A DNA stretch of 64,000 bases from Cryptomeria japonica (taxonomy: Eukaryota > Streptophyta > Pinopsida > Cupressales > Cupressaceae): contig NC_081406.1 in assembly GCF_030272615.1 (NCBI RefSeq), positions 478,670,900-478,734,899 of the forward strand, written 5' to 3'. Position numbers and translations under genes: made by a program. The notes beneath the pieces were generated by a model. The model ran no database searches. It saw nothing but the letters and a program-made list of their open reading frames with translations, and was not told the origin of the DNA. Positions 20,708 through 31,351 of this stretch are shown one piece after another; positions within the stretch are counted from its first letter, which is position 1, and each line of letters starts with the position of its first letter.

Positions 20708-22729
20708 AAAAACATTGGAGTACTATACTGCCGACAAAGTAGACCTAGCGGTCTTGATCTTCAAGACCAGTTACTTGATGAGGAGATTGCTCATATCCGA
20801 TATTTGGGATTGTATCAAGTTTTACATTTTCTAGAGATTACGGCCAACAAGGCCTTGATCACTGCATTAGTGGAGCAGTGGCATTCCAAGACATGTACCT
20901 TCCATCTTCCCAATGGTGAGGTGTCTATTACATTAGAGGATGTTTGGTGTATACTGCATATTCCCATCCATGGTGAGAGAGTTGTATATGATCAAGATGA
21001 TGGTGTCATTGGACTGTGTGCCCTTTTTTAGTGTGAGGAGCAGGACTTGCAGATCAATGGTCATTATGATATCCCACGGGCTCGATTGGATTATGATGAT
21101 CTTACTATAGTATTGTACAACATCGTAGGAGGTTTTCTTATTCCTCACAGATGAGGTCATGGACTTCTAGTTGCATGGGGTAGAGTGCTCTATGATAGGA
21201 TAGTTCATTGTCAAGTGTATGCTTTGGGTCCTTGTCTCTTAGCCATGGTTTATTATTAGATGCACATCATTGTTTACTTAGGATACCAATTTATCAGTTG
21301 TGGTGTGACATTGCTCCAGACTTGGGCTTGGGAGTACATTTCTATCTCGAGGCTAGTTATTCATGTTGACTTGTAGCCCGAGGAGCCATATGCGTATAGA
21401 TATACACCTGGGATTAGACATAGGGGTTCAGGTAACACATTGTATTGGAGACATCAACTTGATATCTTGCAACATTTTATTTGGAGACCTTTGGATTGCC
21501 TGGGTTGGGTAGATGATACTCAGCACTTGGCATTCTATAGACAACAAAGATATCTTATTGGGAGGACCATGGAGACACAAAGGATTATTGAGATGTACCT
21601 TCCAGGATGGGTACTTAGACAATTTGGGGAGGCACAAGTGACACCAATTGTTACATGTTACTTTACTTGTGTTTCTCGTGAGGTTTCCAATTAGGGTGCG
21701 TGTATACAACCACATGTGGTTGTTGCTGAGTTTGATGCACTTTAGGAATTTTAGTGGGATTGGAGTACATGTGCAGTAGATCCAGGGATGACACCTTAGT
21801 ATGATGCATGGTGGGCCAAACATAGTCCTATTCCTTTGAATAAACTAACTATTTTGATCACAACTCAACAAATACACCATCTGAGACAACAACTGAGGAT
21901 TGATATGGGGGAGAGGAGGGGAGATGACAGAGGGGAGGAGGACAGAGGAGGAGATGAGGGGGGAGGGGGAGATGAGGGGAGAGGAGGAGACAAGGGAGGA
22001 GAGGAGGAGGTAGACATCGGTGGAGACACCGAGTCTATGAGCAGTGGAGATGATGATGATTCCTCAGAGTCATCAAGTAATGAGGATGGGGAGGATGATG
22101 ATATGCCAGAGTTCGAGGATGCACTTGCATCAGAGGGCAGTGGAGGATGGGGTGGAGAAGGAGATGATGATGATGATCCATATATTCTTAGAGTGTGAAT
22201 TCATAGTCTAGAGGACAAGGTTACTAGACAGGCAGCGATAGGGTGATGAGCGAGATTTATTCCACTGAGACTATGGTGCATTGAAGAGTGAGAGGGATCA
22301 CCTCTAGAGGGAGAGAGATGACATAGTGAGGTGGATGCAGATGGTATAGGTTGCTTATGACCAGTAGTTTGCTCTAGGTACCAATGCACACACACATTCA
22401 GATAGACTGTACTACACTGCATAGGAGGCCTTTTATTATAGACAACTCTATCATGATGTTATACCTGAGGCACAAAGAGCTTTGAGCTTCAGTGAGGTTA
22501 GAGGTCAGTCTGGTTCTAGTAGGACTTCTACTCTTAGGATGAGAAGTGGTGGTGTTATGGGTCCACCTCGACATCCTAGGGTAGGATCTAATAGGTAGGA
22601 ACCACCTGGAGATAGGGGCAGTGTGGGTTGATATCCCAAGAGCATATTATTTGAGCCTTTAGGCTTGTTTTATGATTATTGTATTCTGACACATTACCAT
22701 TTTTGAGTTATATATACGATATGCAGTTT

Positions 22730-22990
22730 TTTGGTGGTGATCTATTATGCATTGTTTTCTCTGTATGATGTATGATTCTATGTGTTATGTGATGCATGCC
22801 TATATGATTTATGAATGATTTCTTATGAATGCAATGATTTATATATGGTTTGTAATATAATGATTAATGCAATCTTATATGATACTTGTGCAATTGTGCT
22901 ATATGAATGGAAGTTAAAAATATGAGTGCAATTTTAAAATGAATGCAATTTAAACTATATGGATGCAATTTTGTTTTTGTATAATGATGT
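22730..22990 (+). repeat. ATGAATGCAAT-rich degenerate repeat
   Basis: The words TGAATGCAATT, TATATGATT and TGCAATTTT recur every 20-40 bp downstream of the PMD gene. The remaining sequence to 23248 shows nothing recognisable, except GATTAACGAACTTGTGTC (about 23178), which recurs near 44863. Confidence 0.45.
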
Positions 22991-23248
22991 CAAAATATTG
23001 TTTTATCCCTTTTAACTCAGACGTACCTTATAGAAATGTTAGTAAGATTTAAGAAAGAAGATTTTGATGAAAGAATAATGTTAGATGATATCTTAATGAT
23101 TTAGAAAGAGATGTTGAGAAAAGAATGAACAAACTATCAATAAGCAAATGAGATGAAAATGAGCATGATTGATTAACGAACTTGTGTCATTATTTATTGC
23201 ACAATATATATTCATCACTGAGCCTTATTATGGAACAACGGAGCTTAG

Positions 23249-24366
23249 TGAAGAGGGGAAAATAGATTTGAAACGTAAACTGATCAAAACATAATGAAAT
23301 AAACATGCAAAATGCTAAAATATCATAAAAAGACCATTTCACCTTGGTATTTTACCTTCTCCTTCGGATTGAGCTTGATGAAGTGAAGGCGCCCCTTGAA
23401 AATGCTCCACTTGATGTGCTCCTTTGATTGCTGGATGTGAATGGCTCTCCAATATTGTGCACAAATGATAAGGATGAATGATAAGGATGAGATGATCAAG
23501 TTGCCAGGATGATTTCTTGGGCTCAAAAGGGCAGCATAAGCTTATTGGATTTCAAGATGTTTTGAATGAAGGGATAAAACCCTATTTTATAGGAAGAGGA
23601 GAGGAAAATCAATGGCTAGGATGAATTCAAGATGAAGGGCTATGATTTACTTGTGAGCTCACACAAGCTCCAAGAGCGGGTGTGGAGACCAAGAAATATG
23701 TCCTAAAGGCATTTTGTATCTCCACTCTACAAGATGCATTGGAGGAATTAAAAATTCTCCAAAAATGGATATTATGGGAATTAGAAGAATAAAAAGGAAT
23801 TAAAAATTCCTTGGGAGAGGGAAATGCCTAGAGGAATGTGAGATTTTGAAAATCTTACATTCATCTAGAAAAAGAGCCTTTAAAGCTAGTGGCTGGATGA
23901 AAGGACAAAGAGTTGACTTTGTGGCTAATCATGATGATTAGCCATTAACAACTCATTAGGAGGGGAATTAGAGGAAATGTTAGGTGGGATTTATATTTGT
24001 AGGAGAATTTGACTAGGAGAGAGAATGAGTGGAGGGAATAAAAAATTAGAAGAATAATGTTAAGTGAGTTTAGGGAGTTTCTAAAAGAATTTATTAGGTT
24101 AATGATGAATTAAGAAGATGATTTGTAGGAATCATGTAGGTTAACTAATTAATTGAAATTAATTAGCTAAGAGGAAGGTTTGTGAGGATTTGATTTTTTA
24201 GAAGAATAAAGAAAGGGATTGATTTATTAAATAAATCAATCATATGCTATAGTGACAATATTAATTATATTTAATTATATTGAGAAGAATTTTAATTAAC
24301 ATAATTAATTAATTAATTATGTGAGGAATTAAAAATAATTAAAATAATTATTTTTAAGTGTCTACA
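23249..24366 (-). repeat. Y 3' LTR
   Basis: TGAAGAGGGGAAAA ... TTAAGTGTCTACA in plus sense, with a TG/CA boundary on both ends. It matches 36532-37652 almost base for base, with scattered substitutions and short indels. A minus-strand TATA motif (CTATAAAATAGGG) lies at about 23582-23594. Confidence 0.93.
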
Positions 24367-24380
24367 TTTTGCCCCTCTTT
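24367..24380 (-). other. polypurine tract of Y
   Basis: Minus strand AAAGAGGGGCAAAA directly upstream of the 3' LTR. Confidence 0.8.
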
Positions 24381-24589
24381 GAAGCGAGGTGTGATGACGC
24401 ATTGATTCAAAGAATAATCTTGTTTTGATGTTGATATTGGTTTGATAGGATGCCCCAACTCTTGATTTATAGATTATGGTATGGTGATGCCCCCTCGGGA
24501 GATCAATTGAGGTATTTGATCTTTGGAGTTTTGCAAAATTGATATGCTGATAGATTTGATTTGATTTGATTGATAAGATCTAGATTCAG

Positions 24590-25261
24590 TGTGATTTCAA
24601 GAACAATTCATCTTGTATAAGACAAAGATGATCAAAGTGTTTGATTTCAGGAAGGATTCATCCTGTATAAGACATTATTGATCACAACGTCTAGTTTTAG
24701 AAGGGATTCATCCTGTATAAGACATGATAAGAGCATCTAGTTTCAGGAAGGATTCATCCTGTATAAGATATGATTGATCACAACGTCTGGTTTCAGGAAG
24801 GATTCATCCTATATAAGACATGATCAGAGCGTCTGGTTTTAGGAAGGATTCATCCTGTATAAGACATGATCAGTTCATCTGGTTTTAGGAAGGATTCATC
24901 CTATATAAGACATGATCAGCTCGTCTAGTTTTAGGAAGGATTCATCCTGTATAAGACATGATCAGATCACAATGTCTGGTTTCAGGAAGGATTCATCCTG
25001 TATAAGACATGATCAGATCACAATGTCTGGTTTCAGGAAGGATACATCCTGTATAAGACATGATCGATCACAAAGTCTGGTTTCAGGAAGGATTCATCCT
25101 ATATAAGACATGATAAGAGCATCTGGTTTCAGGAAGGATTCATCCTGTATAAGACATGATCAGATCACAACGTCTGGTTTCAGGAAGGATTCATCCTGTA
25201 TAAGACATGATCAAATCACAACGTCTAGTTTCAGGAAGGATTCATCCTATATAAGACATTA
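24590..25261. repeat. 42-51 bp tandem repeat in the 3' untranslated region of Y
   Basis: About 14 units sharing TTCAGGAAGGATTCATCCTG followed by TATAAGACATGATCAG and a variable ATCACAACGTCTGG spacer, so period alternates. Each unit can fold, with CAGGA pairing to TCCTG. Variable tandem repeats in this position are known for Tat/Ogre elements. The apparent Ser/Arg-rich reading frame at 24912-25106 is a by-product. Confidence 0.9.
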
Positions 25262-26394
25262 TTAGAATCAAAATTGATTATGTGAGAAAAAAAAAGAAAA
25301 ATAGAGGAAGAAAAATTAGGGTGGAAGGGATAAATGAGGAAGATATATGAAGTAGTCATGAGGTATTTGGAAAGAAGAATAAGAGATGTGAGATCGCAGA
25401 GGAAAATGGGGGCAATTGAGAACTCCATGAGATTATTGAGTTTACGATTTGATGGAATGATGGTGAGATTTTGTGCACAACAAATGTGGAGAGCCAACCG
25501 AGTTTGATGTTGCCCCGAGTGACTTGCACCACTGCTTATAGAAATCAGGATTCCATGAGAAACCCAAGGCGTGGATTGACTCTACAGACAAATAGGAATT
25601 TCTTGCACACAACAATGCAAGTGTTAAGAAACACTAATACAAAGTTGTGGGTTCGTGCAAGGAAACCCTTAAACACACCGATACCTCTTGTACACGAGAA
25701 GGTAAGTGTTGATAAACACTAGTACCAGGTCTCCAATTTATACAAGAAGGATCCAAAACATGCCATACTATGAAATATGCCCCACTATGCACCTATCATA
25801 ACATACCTGGATATGGAAGAATCTAGGCAGTCGTAAATAGTGGCAGTTGTAGGGCAAAAGATGCAAGCTTATATGAAAAGATCTAACAAAATCTAACAAG
25901 TCTTTTCCTTGTGACCAAATGATACCTCTTGCCAAGAGTAGAACTAGGATGGACTTGGGATTGTTTCTCAAGACTTCTTGAAGCTTATACAGAGGCATAA
26001 AAGCTTAGTTTCACTGGGACATTTCTTGTTCATGACTTAGGCAAAGACTCATCATTATACGCATGTTTTATTGGGAGGTGAAAAAGAAGGAATGTTGTGC
26101 ATGGGTGGGCTAGATGGCAGATGATTTGTAGTATCGACATGATAGACAGTGGATCTGGTTATTTACCTTGGCGCCTGCACAGAGGTTTTCACCAAGATAC
26201 TTGCCCATAGCACCACGAATTGTTTTTCTTTCTTTTTCTTTCTTTTTTCTTTTTTTTCTTAATTTTTTTGTATCATAAGGTGCCTATTTGCCAGGTTTGC
26301 ACCAAAGTGACAATTTTTTTAGGATCTTTTTTTTTTTTCATTTTTTTTTTTTTTTTGACAATTTAAGACTTTCTGAGGACTAAGCATAAAACCT
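25262..26394 (-). other. 3' untranslated region of Y
   Basis: No recognisable gene between the tandem repeat and the integrase stop. It contains a T/C-rich low-complexity tract at 26222-26366 (runs of TTTCTTTCTTT and long T runs, purine-rich in the element's sense). The small plus-strand frame at 25471-25722 has no family features and is not called. Confidence 0.6.
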
Positions 26395-26397
26395 TTA

Positions 26398-27455
26398 GAG
26401 GTGCATGATATTCATCAGATCATCCAAAGGATCACCTTCAAGAGTAGCCAACTGATAAGCTCCTGATCCATATTTCATTGTGATTACATATGGTCCAAGC
26501 CAATTAGGCTCGAACTTGCCTTTCTTTTCTCTTTCTTGTAGATTTTTCTGATTCTCCATGAGGACAAGATCACCAACTTGGAATTCTCGAGTTCTGACTT
26601 TTTTATGATAACTCATGCACAGACGGTTTTGATATACCCGGAGATGATTCAAGGCCTTGAGGCACCTTTCATCTAACAATTCTAGCTCTTGTAAGTGGGC
26701 AATTCTGTATTCTTCCTCTGGTAGGATGTTTTGCAGCGATACCCTTAGAGAGGGAATCTCAATCTCAAGGGGAAGGATAGCTTCATAACCAAAATACTAG
26801 GGAATAAGGAGTGGCACCTAGGGGGGTGCGGATGGAGGTGCGGTAGGCCCACAATGCAGGATGGATTTGGAGGTGCCAATCACAGCCCGCTTCATTGACT
26901 GTCTTTTTGAGGATTTTTATTAGGGTTTTATTAGAAGCCTCAGCTTGGCCATTACCTTGGGGATAATATGGAGTGGAGAAGTGGTGTTGGATGTTGAATT
27001 TTTGGCATAGTTCTTTGACATCCTATTTTTTAAATTGTTTACCATTATCTGTGATGATAACTTTTGGGATGCCATATCGGCAGATTAGGTAGTTCAAGAT
27101 GAATTTGGATATTTGCTTACTAGTGGTGAAAGTAAGAGGGATAGCCTCTACCCACTTGGTGAAGTATTCGGTGGCGGTGATAATGAATTTATGTCCATTG
27201 GAAGATGAAGGGTGGATTTTCCCAATGAGATCGAGCCCCCACTGCGAGAAGGGCCATGGTGTAATGAATGGCTGCAATTCTTGTGATGGTGCATGAATCT
27301 TGTCGCCATGCTCCTGGCAAGGGATGCATTTATTCACATAGTTGTATGCATCTTCTTCCATTTTAGGCCAATAGTATCCTATTCTCAAAAAATTTTTAGC
27401 CAATGTGAGTCCACTTGAGTGTGCCCCACAGATACCCTCGTGTACTTCGCGTAAT
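26398..27455 (-). pseudogene. Y integrase
   Basis: After the HEGICGAHSSG zinc-finger histidines comes CIPCQEHG (finger cysteines). The core follows: WGLDLIGKI with the first Asp, IITDNGKQF with the second, and NGQAEASNK with Glu. The C-terminal part has VRTREFQVGDLVL and NWLGPYVI (GPY-type motif). A TAG near 27020 follows KQFK at a likely Gln, and another lies at 27455. An extra T near 26795 (in the LVFGYEA stretch) shifts the frame before the C-terminal domain. Confidence 0.88.
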
Positions 27456-27759
27456 ACCTATTCGGCTTCTTGTTTATCTAAACACCTTAGGAGGGAACCA
27501 TCAAAATGCCTTCTGAACAAGGTGTCTGCAAGGATGGTGTAATGGGCACATCGGCGGATGAAAGTTTGTTGTTGGGTTTTGGTGAGATGTGGGGAAATGG
27601 TGTTGTCTTTGAGGAAAGCAAAGGTTTCTTGGTACCAAGGGGACTCTGGACCAACGAGAACACACACCATTTTAGATTCTAGTAGGTTGTATGCTGGTAT
27701 AAACAATTGCTCGACCAAAAACTCACACTTCTGACTGTGTGCTGGCATTTGAAGGAGGG

Positions 27760-28222
27760 AGCCAATGGTGGCCATTGCATCTGCAGCCCTATTGTTTGTT
27801 CGTGGGATTTGATCAAACTTGATTGCTGTGAAATGTTGTTTAAGATCTTCAACCATGGTACAGTAAGGAAGGAGTTTATCATCATTTGTCTAGTATTCAT
27901 CATTGACTTGTTTTATAATGAGCTAAGAATCACCATAAACTTGTAACTCCTTTATTTTCCAATGGATAGCCAAGCATAAACCTATGATGAGGGCCTCGTA
28001 TTCTGCTATGTTGTTGGTACATGCAAAGGCTATCTTGTATGATTTGGGGATGCCATCTCCTTGAGGTGTGACCAATAATATTCCTGCCCCCAATCCATTT
28101 TGAGTGTAGGAGCCATCAAAATACAATTTCCATGTGGAGGATGTGGTAACAGTCATAATGAACTCATCTGGTAATTCTGTGAGAAGAGGGTGACCACCTG
28201 GAAGTGGAGCTTCAGCCAACTA
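27760..28222 (-). pseudogene. Y second (archaeal-type) RNase H
   Basis: Reads WKLYFDGSYTQNGLGAGILL with the first Asp, then NNIAEYEALIIGL with Glu, VYGDS with Asp and NRAADAMA with the last Asp. This is the complete D-E-D-D set of an archaeal/plant-type RNase H. TAG codons at about 28220, 27920 and 27895 interrupt it, each at a position where Gln fits (AD-stop-LAEA, DS-stop-LIIKQV, EY-stop-TNDD). This extra domain marks the Tat lineage. Confidence 0.88.
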
Positions 28223-28329
28223 ATCTGCAATAAGTTGTCCCTTGATTGCCTTTCTATCCACATATTCGATGTGAAACTCACTTAGGAGCATGACCCATTG
28301 AGCCATTCTGCCAGTGAGAGCAGGTTTTG

Positions 28330-28742
28330 ACAGGAGATATTTAAGTGGATCAATTTTAGCAATTAATTTTGTCTTGTTGTTTAGCATATAGTGTCATAGT
28401 TTCTGTGTGCTGAATACTAATGCCAAACATGCTCTTTCAATGGGGGTGTAGTTGATTTCATATCCTACCAACGTCTGATTGATGTAGTAAATGGTGTGTT
28501 CCTTCCCTTGATCATCTGTTTGCGCTAGTAATGCCCCCAATGCCACTATAGTAGCACATATGTACAAAATGAGGGGTTTTCCAGGGGTAGTTGGCATCAA
28601 AACTGGAGGTGATGCTAGAAATTCTTTTAATTTTTCAAAGGCCTTTTGACAAAGGCAATCCCATTTGAATTTTGTGTCTTTACGTAACAGGTGTGCAAAT
28701 GGATGGCACTTGTCAGCTAGCTGTGAAATGAAATGCCTGATA
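28330..28742 (-). pseudogene. Y original Ty3 RNase H domain, degenerate
   Basis: PLILYICATIVALGALLAQ, then HTIYYINQTL, ACLALVFSTQKL and, after a TGA at about 28391 where Arg (CGA) is expected, HYML. The Asp normally found in the first strand (DAS/DAT) is absent, as is common when the second RNase H has taken over catalysis. GRMAQWVMLLSEF follows, linking to the second domain. Confidence 0.8.
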
Positions 28743-28744
28743 GA

Positions 28745-29677
28745 CTAGAGTTTTCCCTGAAGACTGCATAGTTGTCTGAGAGTTTTTGGTGGAGGCATTT
28801 CCATTATATCTTTTACCTTTGCGGGCTCAACCTCGATGCCTCTGTGGGAAATAATGAATCCTAATAGTTTTCCCGATGTAACTCCAAACACACACTTTTT
28901 TGGATTCAACTGTAGTTTGTATTTTTCCAATCTTTCGAAGATCTATTTTAGAATAGTGATGTGCTCTTGTCTTGTCTTGGATTTTCCTAGCAGATCATCC
29001 ATGTAGTCCTCCATAATTTTGTGCAAGAGGTCATGAAAAATTGTTGTTATTGCTCGTTGATATGTAGCCCTAGCATTTTTAAGGCTAAAAGGCATGACCC
29101 GGTAATAGAAAGTAACCCATGGTGTTGTGAATGCGGTTTTATGCTGATCCTCATCTGCTATCCTGATTTGGTTGTATCCAGAAAACCCATCCATTAGCGA
29201 TAGCATTTCATGTCCTGCTGTAAGATCCACAATCATATCTATGTTTGGGAGTGGGAAATCATCTTTAGGACAAGCTATATTTAGATCTCGGAAATCTGTG
29301 CAGATGCGGATGCCCCCAGCAGGTTTGCCGACAGGTACAATGTTGGAGACCCATTCAGTGTAGTCTATGGGTTTGATAAATTCTGCATCTAACAACTTTT
29401 GAAGTTCTGCCTTGACCAAGAGAGCAATATGCGGGTGCATTTTGCGGAGTTTTTGTTTTACAAGTTTTATATCTGGGCGTACGGTGAGATTGTGAACCAC
29501 CAAGGCAGGATCCAACCCTGGCATATCGGAATAGGACCATGCAAAACTGATTTTAACCTCTGTAAGGAAGTTGATGAAGTCTTGTTTCTCGATTTCGGTG
29601 AGGGATTTGGCAATGAGCACATTTTTTAGAATGACTTCGGTGCCTATGTTGATGCTGTCTATTTCTTCTATCAACAA
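28745..29677 (-). pseudogene. Y reverse transcriptase
   Basis: Intact 244-codon segment (29677-28943), then a TAG and 28930-28745. Residues 116-131 VPVGKPAGGIRICTDF, catalytic Asp in LMDGFSGYNQI (about 163), VMPFSLKNARATYQRA (Gly to Ser and Gly to Arg changes from the usual MPFGLKNAGATYQRA), and catalytic YMDDLL at 225-230. The thumb follows with LGFIISHRGIEVEP and PPPKTLRQLCSLQGKL. It is in the same frame as the protease segment upstream. Confidence 0.93.
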
Positions 29678-29785
29678 ATTTGATTTGTCCTGTGGAAGGT
29701 AACCAATGGTAGGGAGGTCAGATCCCTCATCGTCAAGTGCCTTTTCTAGGTTTTCACTTTCAGATACGCCCTTTGTTTTTATTTC

Positions 29786-31348
29786 TTATTCATCCAAAGG
29801 CACCTCAGGGATGTTTTCACCTAGGAAATCATATCTTTTTCTTTTATTATCTTTTTTGTGGATAAGGGCATTGACTTGACTACCAAAGTATCCATTTTCA
29901 TGTAGTTGAATACCCTCAATTCTATTACAATCTTCCATATTTTGCACTATTAGGAGAGCAATGAGAGCATTATTGTCGGCGCAGATATTTAAAGTGGGTT
30001 TGTCTGATTGGCCCCAGTCAATGAGTTCAAGATGGACAAGATGTAGCTCATGTGAAGTGGGAGGGGTTACGGGGGTGATGGTATTGATGTAAGCATCAAA
30101 AAAGGTATCTTTCTCATATTCATAAGGCATTTCATGGAATTCCTCTTCGACAGCACTTTCGATATCTGAAGAAGGACTAGAAGGGGCCCAGACGATAGTA
30201 ATCTTAGGCACTGGGGTGTACCCCAAGCCTTTGTTGTATCTGTAGGAGATAGGATTTATGGGTGCTTTTGTTCCTTTCTCCTTTGGTCCCAGACCGTGTC
30301 CTTTGTAACCCATTTTTTCAACTATGGAAAATGCTTTTGGGTACATTTCTTTGGATATTCTTGTTGGATCATCATCCTCTTCCCGGTACAGCCATGAAGA
30401 GATATCTGCTTCAAGGTTCTCATTATCAAGTGGGCCCCATTGTTGGAAGGTGGTGATTTGGCATTGCATGACTGGTTTTGGGTCCTTTTTTAGCTCTTTT
30501 GGTTTACCAAATGACTTAGGAGAGAGAGGGAGGTTGCCAATTAATAAGACGTCCTCCAGTTTGTATTCTCCACAACCATTGTCAAAGATCTTGATTTGAT
30601 TATTTGGTTGGGATGATGTGGAGGCAACATTTGATGTGTTAGATGGAGGCATTGGTGAAGGTCTATTTAGTGGGCAATGATACAGATGCTTCCCCTCTAA
30701 TAGTTTGCAATATTGAAAAGGTTCGGGATCACCTTTGACAATGATCACTTTTCCATTATAGGGGAATTTGATGCATTGGTGATAGGCGGAGGGTACAGCC
30801 TGCAAGGAATGAATCCATGGCCTCCCGAGGAGAATGTTGTAGGGGAGATCAAGATTGAGTACTTGGCAAGGGGTTTCAATTGTAATGGGGCCCACTTGAA
30901 GAGGTAAGGTGATCATGCCCTTTGAAATTCTTTTTGTATCATCATATGCCTTTATTGTGATCCTTCTTGATGTGTCTATCAGATCCTCAGAAAGTCCCAA
31001 TTGTTTTATTAATTTGTATGTACACAGATTAAGCCCAGATCCACCATCTATTAGGATACGTTTGACCTTATGCTTGTGGATGAGAGCTTCGATGTGCAAA
31101 GGTTTATTATGGTCCTCATTTGCGGGAGCATCTTGGGAGTTAAATACAATGTGCTGCTGGGCAGCAAGGTTTCCAACGAGGGTTTGAAATTGGGTGGCGT
31201 TGATGTTATCAGGAATGCGTGATTGGAGAAGGGCTTGTTCCAAAATTTCTTTATGGACCGGAGAAGTCTTGAGAAGTTCCAAAATGGAGATCTGCGTGGG
31301 TGTCTTCCCAAGTTGATCAAGGAGGTCATATCGGCGGGTGGAAGACAT
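29786..31348 (-). CDS. Y protease with G-patch motif and linker to RT
   Basis: Intact 520-codon segment. Residues 97-106 carry the retropepsin active site ILIDGGSGLN; YNILLGRPWIH at 170-180 is the second retropepsin landmark. Residues about 343-377 form a G-patch (EKMGYKGHGLGPKEKG ... GLGYTP), a glycine-rich nucleic-acid-binding motif also found after protease in betaretroviruses. ELIDWGQSD near 441-449 recurs in the older element at about 39860. It ends in a TAA where Gln is expected, continuing in frame into RT. The gag frame joins through a shift near 31360 in a G-rich run, which could be a mutation or a recoding site. The start Met is simply the first in the open stretch. Confidence 0.88.
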   Translation of the reverse strand: MSSTRRYDLLDQLGKTPTQISILELLKTSPVHKEILEQALLQSRIPDNINATQFQTLVGNLAAQQHIVFNSQDAPANEDHNKPLHIEALIHKHKVKRILIDGGSGLNLCTYKLIKQLGLSEDLIDTSRRITIKAYDDTKRISKGMITLPLQVGPITIETPCQVLNLDLPYNILLGRPWIHSLQAVPSAYHQCIKFPYNGKVIIVKGDPEPFQYCKLLEGKHLYHCPLNRPSPMPPSNTSNVASTSSQPNNQIKIFDNGCGEYKLEDVLLIGNLPLSPKSFGKPKELKKDPKPVMQCQITTFQQWGPLDNENLEADISSWLYREEDDDPTRISKEMYPKAFSIVEKMGYKGHGLGPKEKGTKAPINPISYRYNKGLGYTPVPKITIVWAPSSPSSDIESAVEEEFHEMPYEYEKDTFFDAYINTITPVTPPTSHELHLVHLELIDWGQSDKPTLNICADNNALIALLIVQNMEDCNRIEGIQLHENGYFGSQVNALIHKKDNKRKRYDFLGENIPEVPLDE

Positions 31349-31351
31349 GGG

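Larger units (their letters stand above)
20300..22632 (+). pseudogene. plant mobile domain (PMD, MAIN-like) protein, decayed
   Basis: One plus-strand frame from 20693 to about 22632. It shows PMD hallmarks: ALVEQWHSKTCTFHLPNGE, then SITLEDVWCILHIPI (about 20856-20970). Further on come QRYLIGRTMETQRIIEMYLPGWVLRQFG (about 21550-21633), then an acidic Gly/Asp/Glu-rich tail (21900-22195) and a polar C-terminus. In-frame stops (about 21029, 21152, 21257, 21374, 21692, 21744, 21798, 22196 and several after) are all TAG or TGA, and fit Gln or Arg codons. Translation may begin at ATG 20300, with a splice donor GTATGT at 20303 and acceptor TGCAG ending 20707; exon 2 then begins in phase. PMD proteins of the MAIN/MAIL family act in transposon silencing and development. 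Here the gene lies antisense between the X3 3' LTR and the remaining interior, suggesting capture by the element. Confidence 0.8.

Noticed and set aside
22201-22422. Minus-strand frame opposite the PMD C-terminus
   Set aside because: It is the shadow of the PMD frame, which continues here apart from TGA/TAG changes.
24912-25106. Small Ser/Arg-rich gene
   Set aside because: The frame is a direct product of the tandem repeat, with no conservation beyond the repeat.
24590-25261. CRISPR-like array
   Set aside because: Repeats form most of the unit and the 'spacers' are themselves repetitive; the array is inside a eukaryotic retrotransposon.
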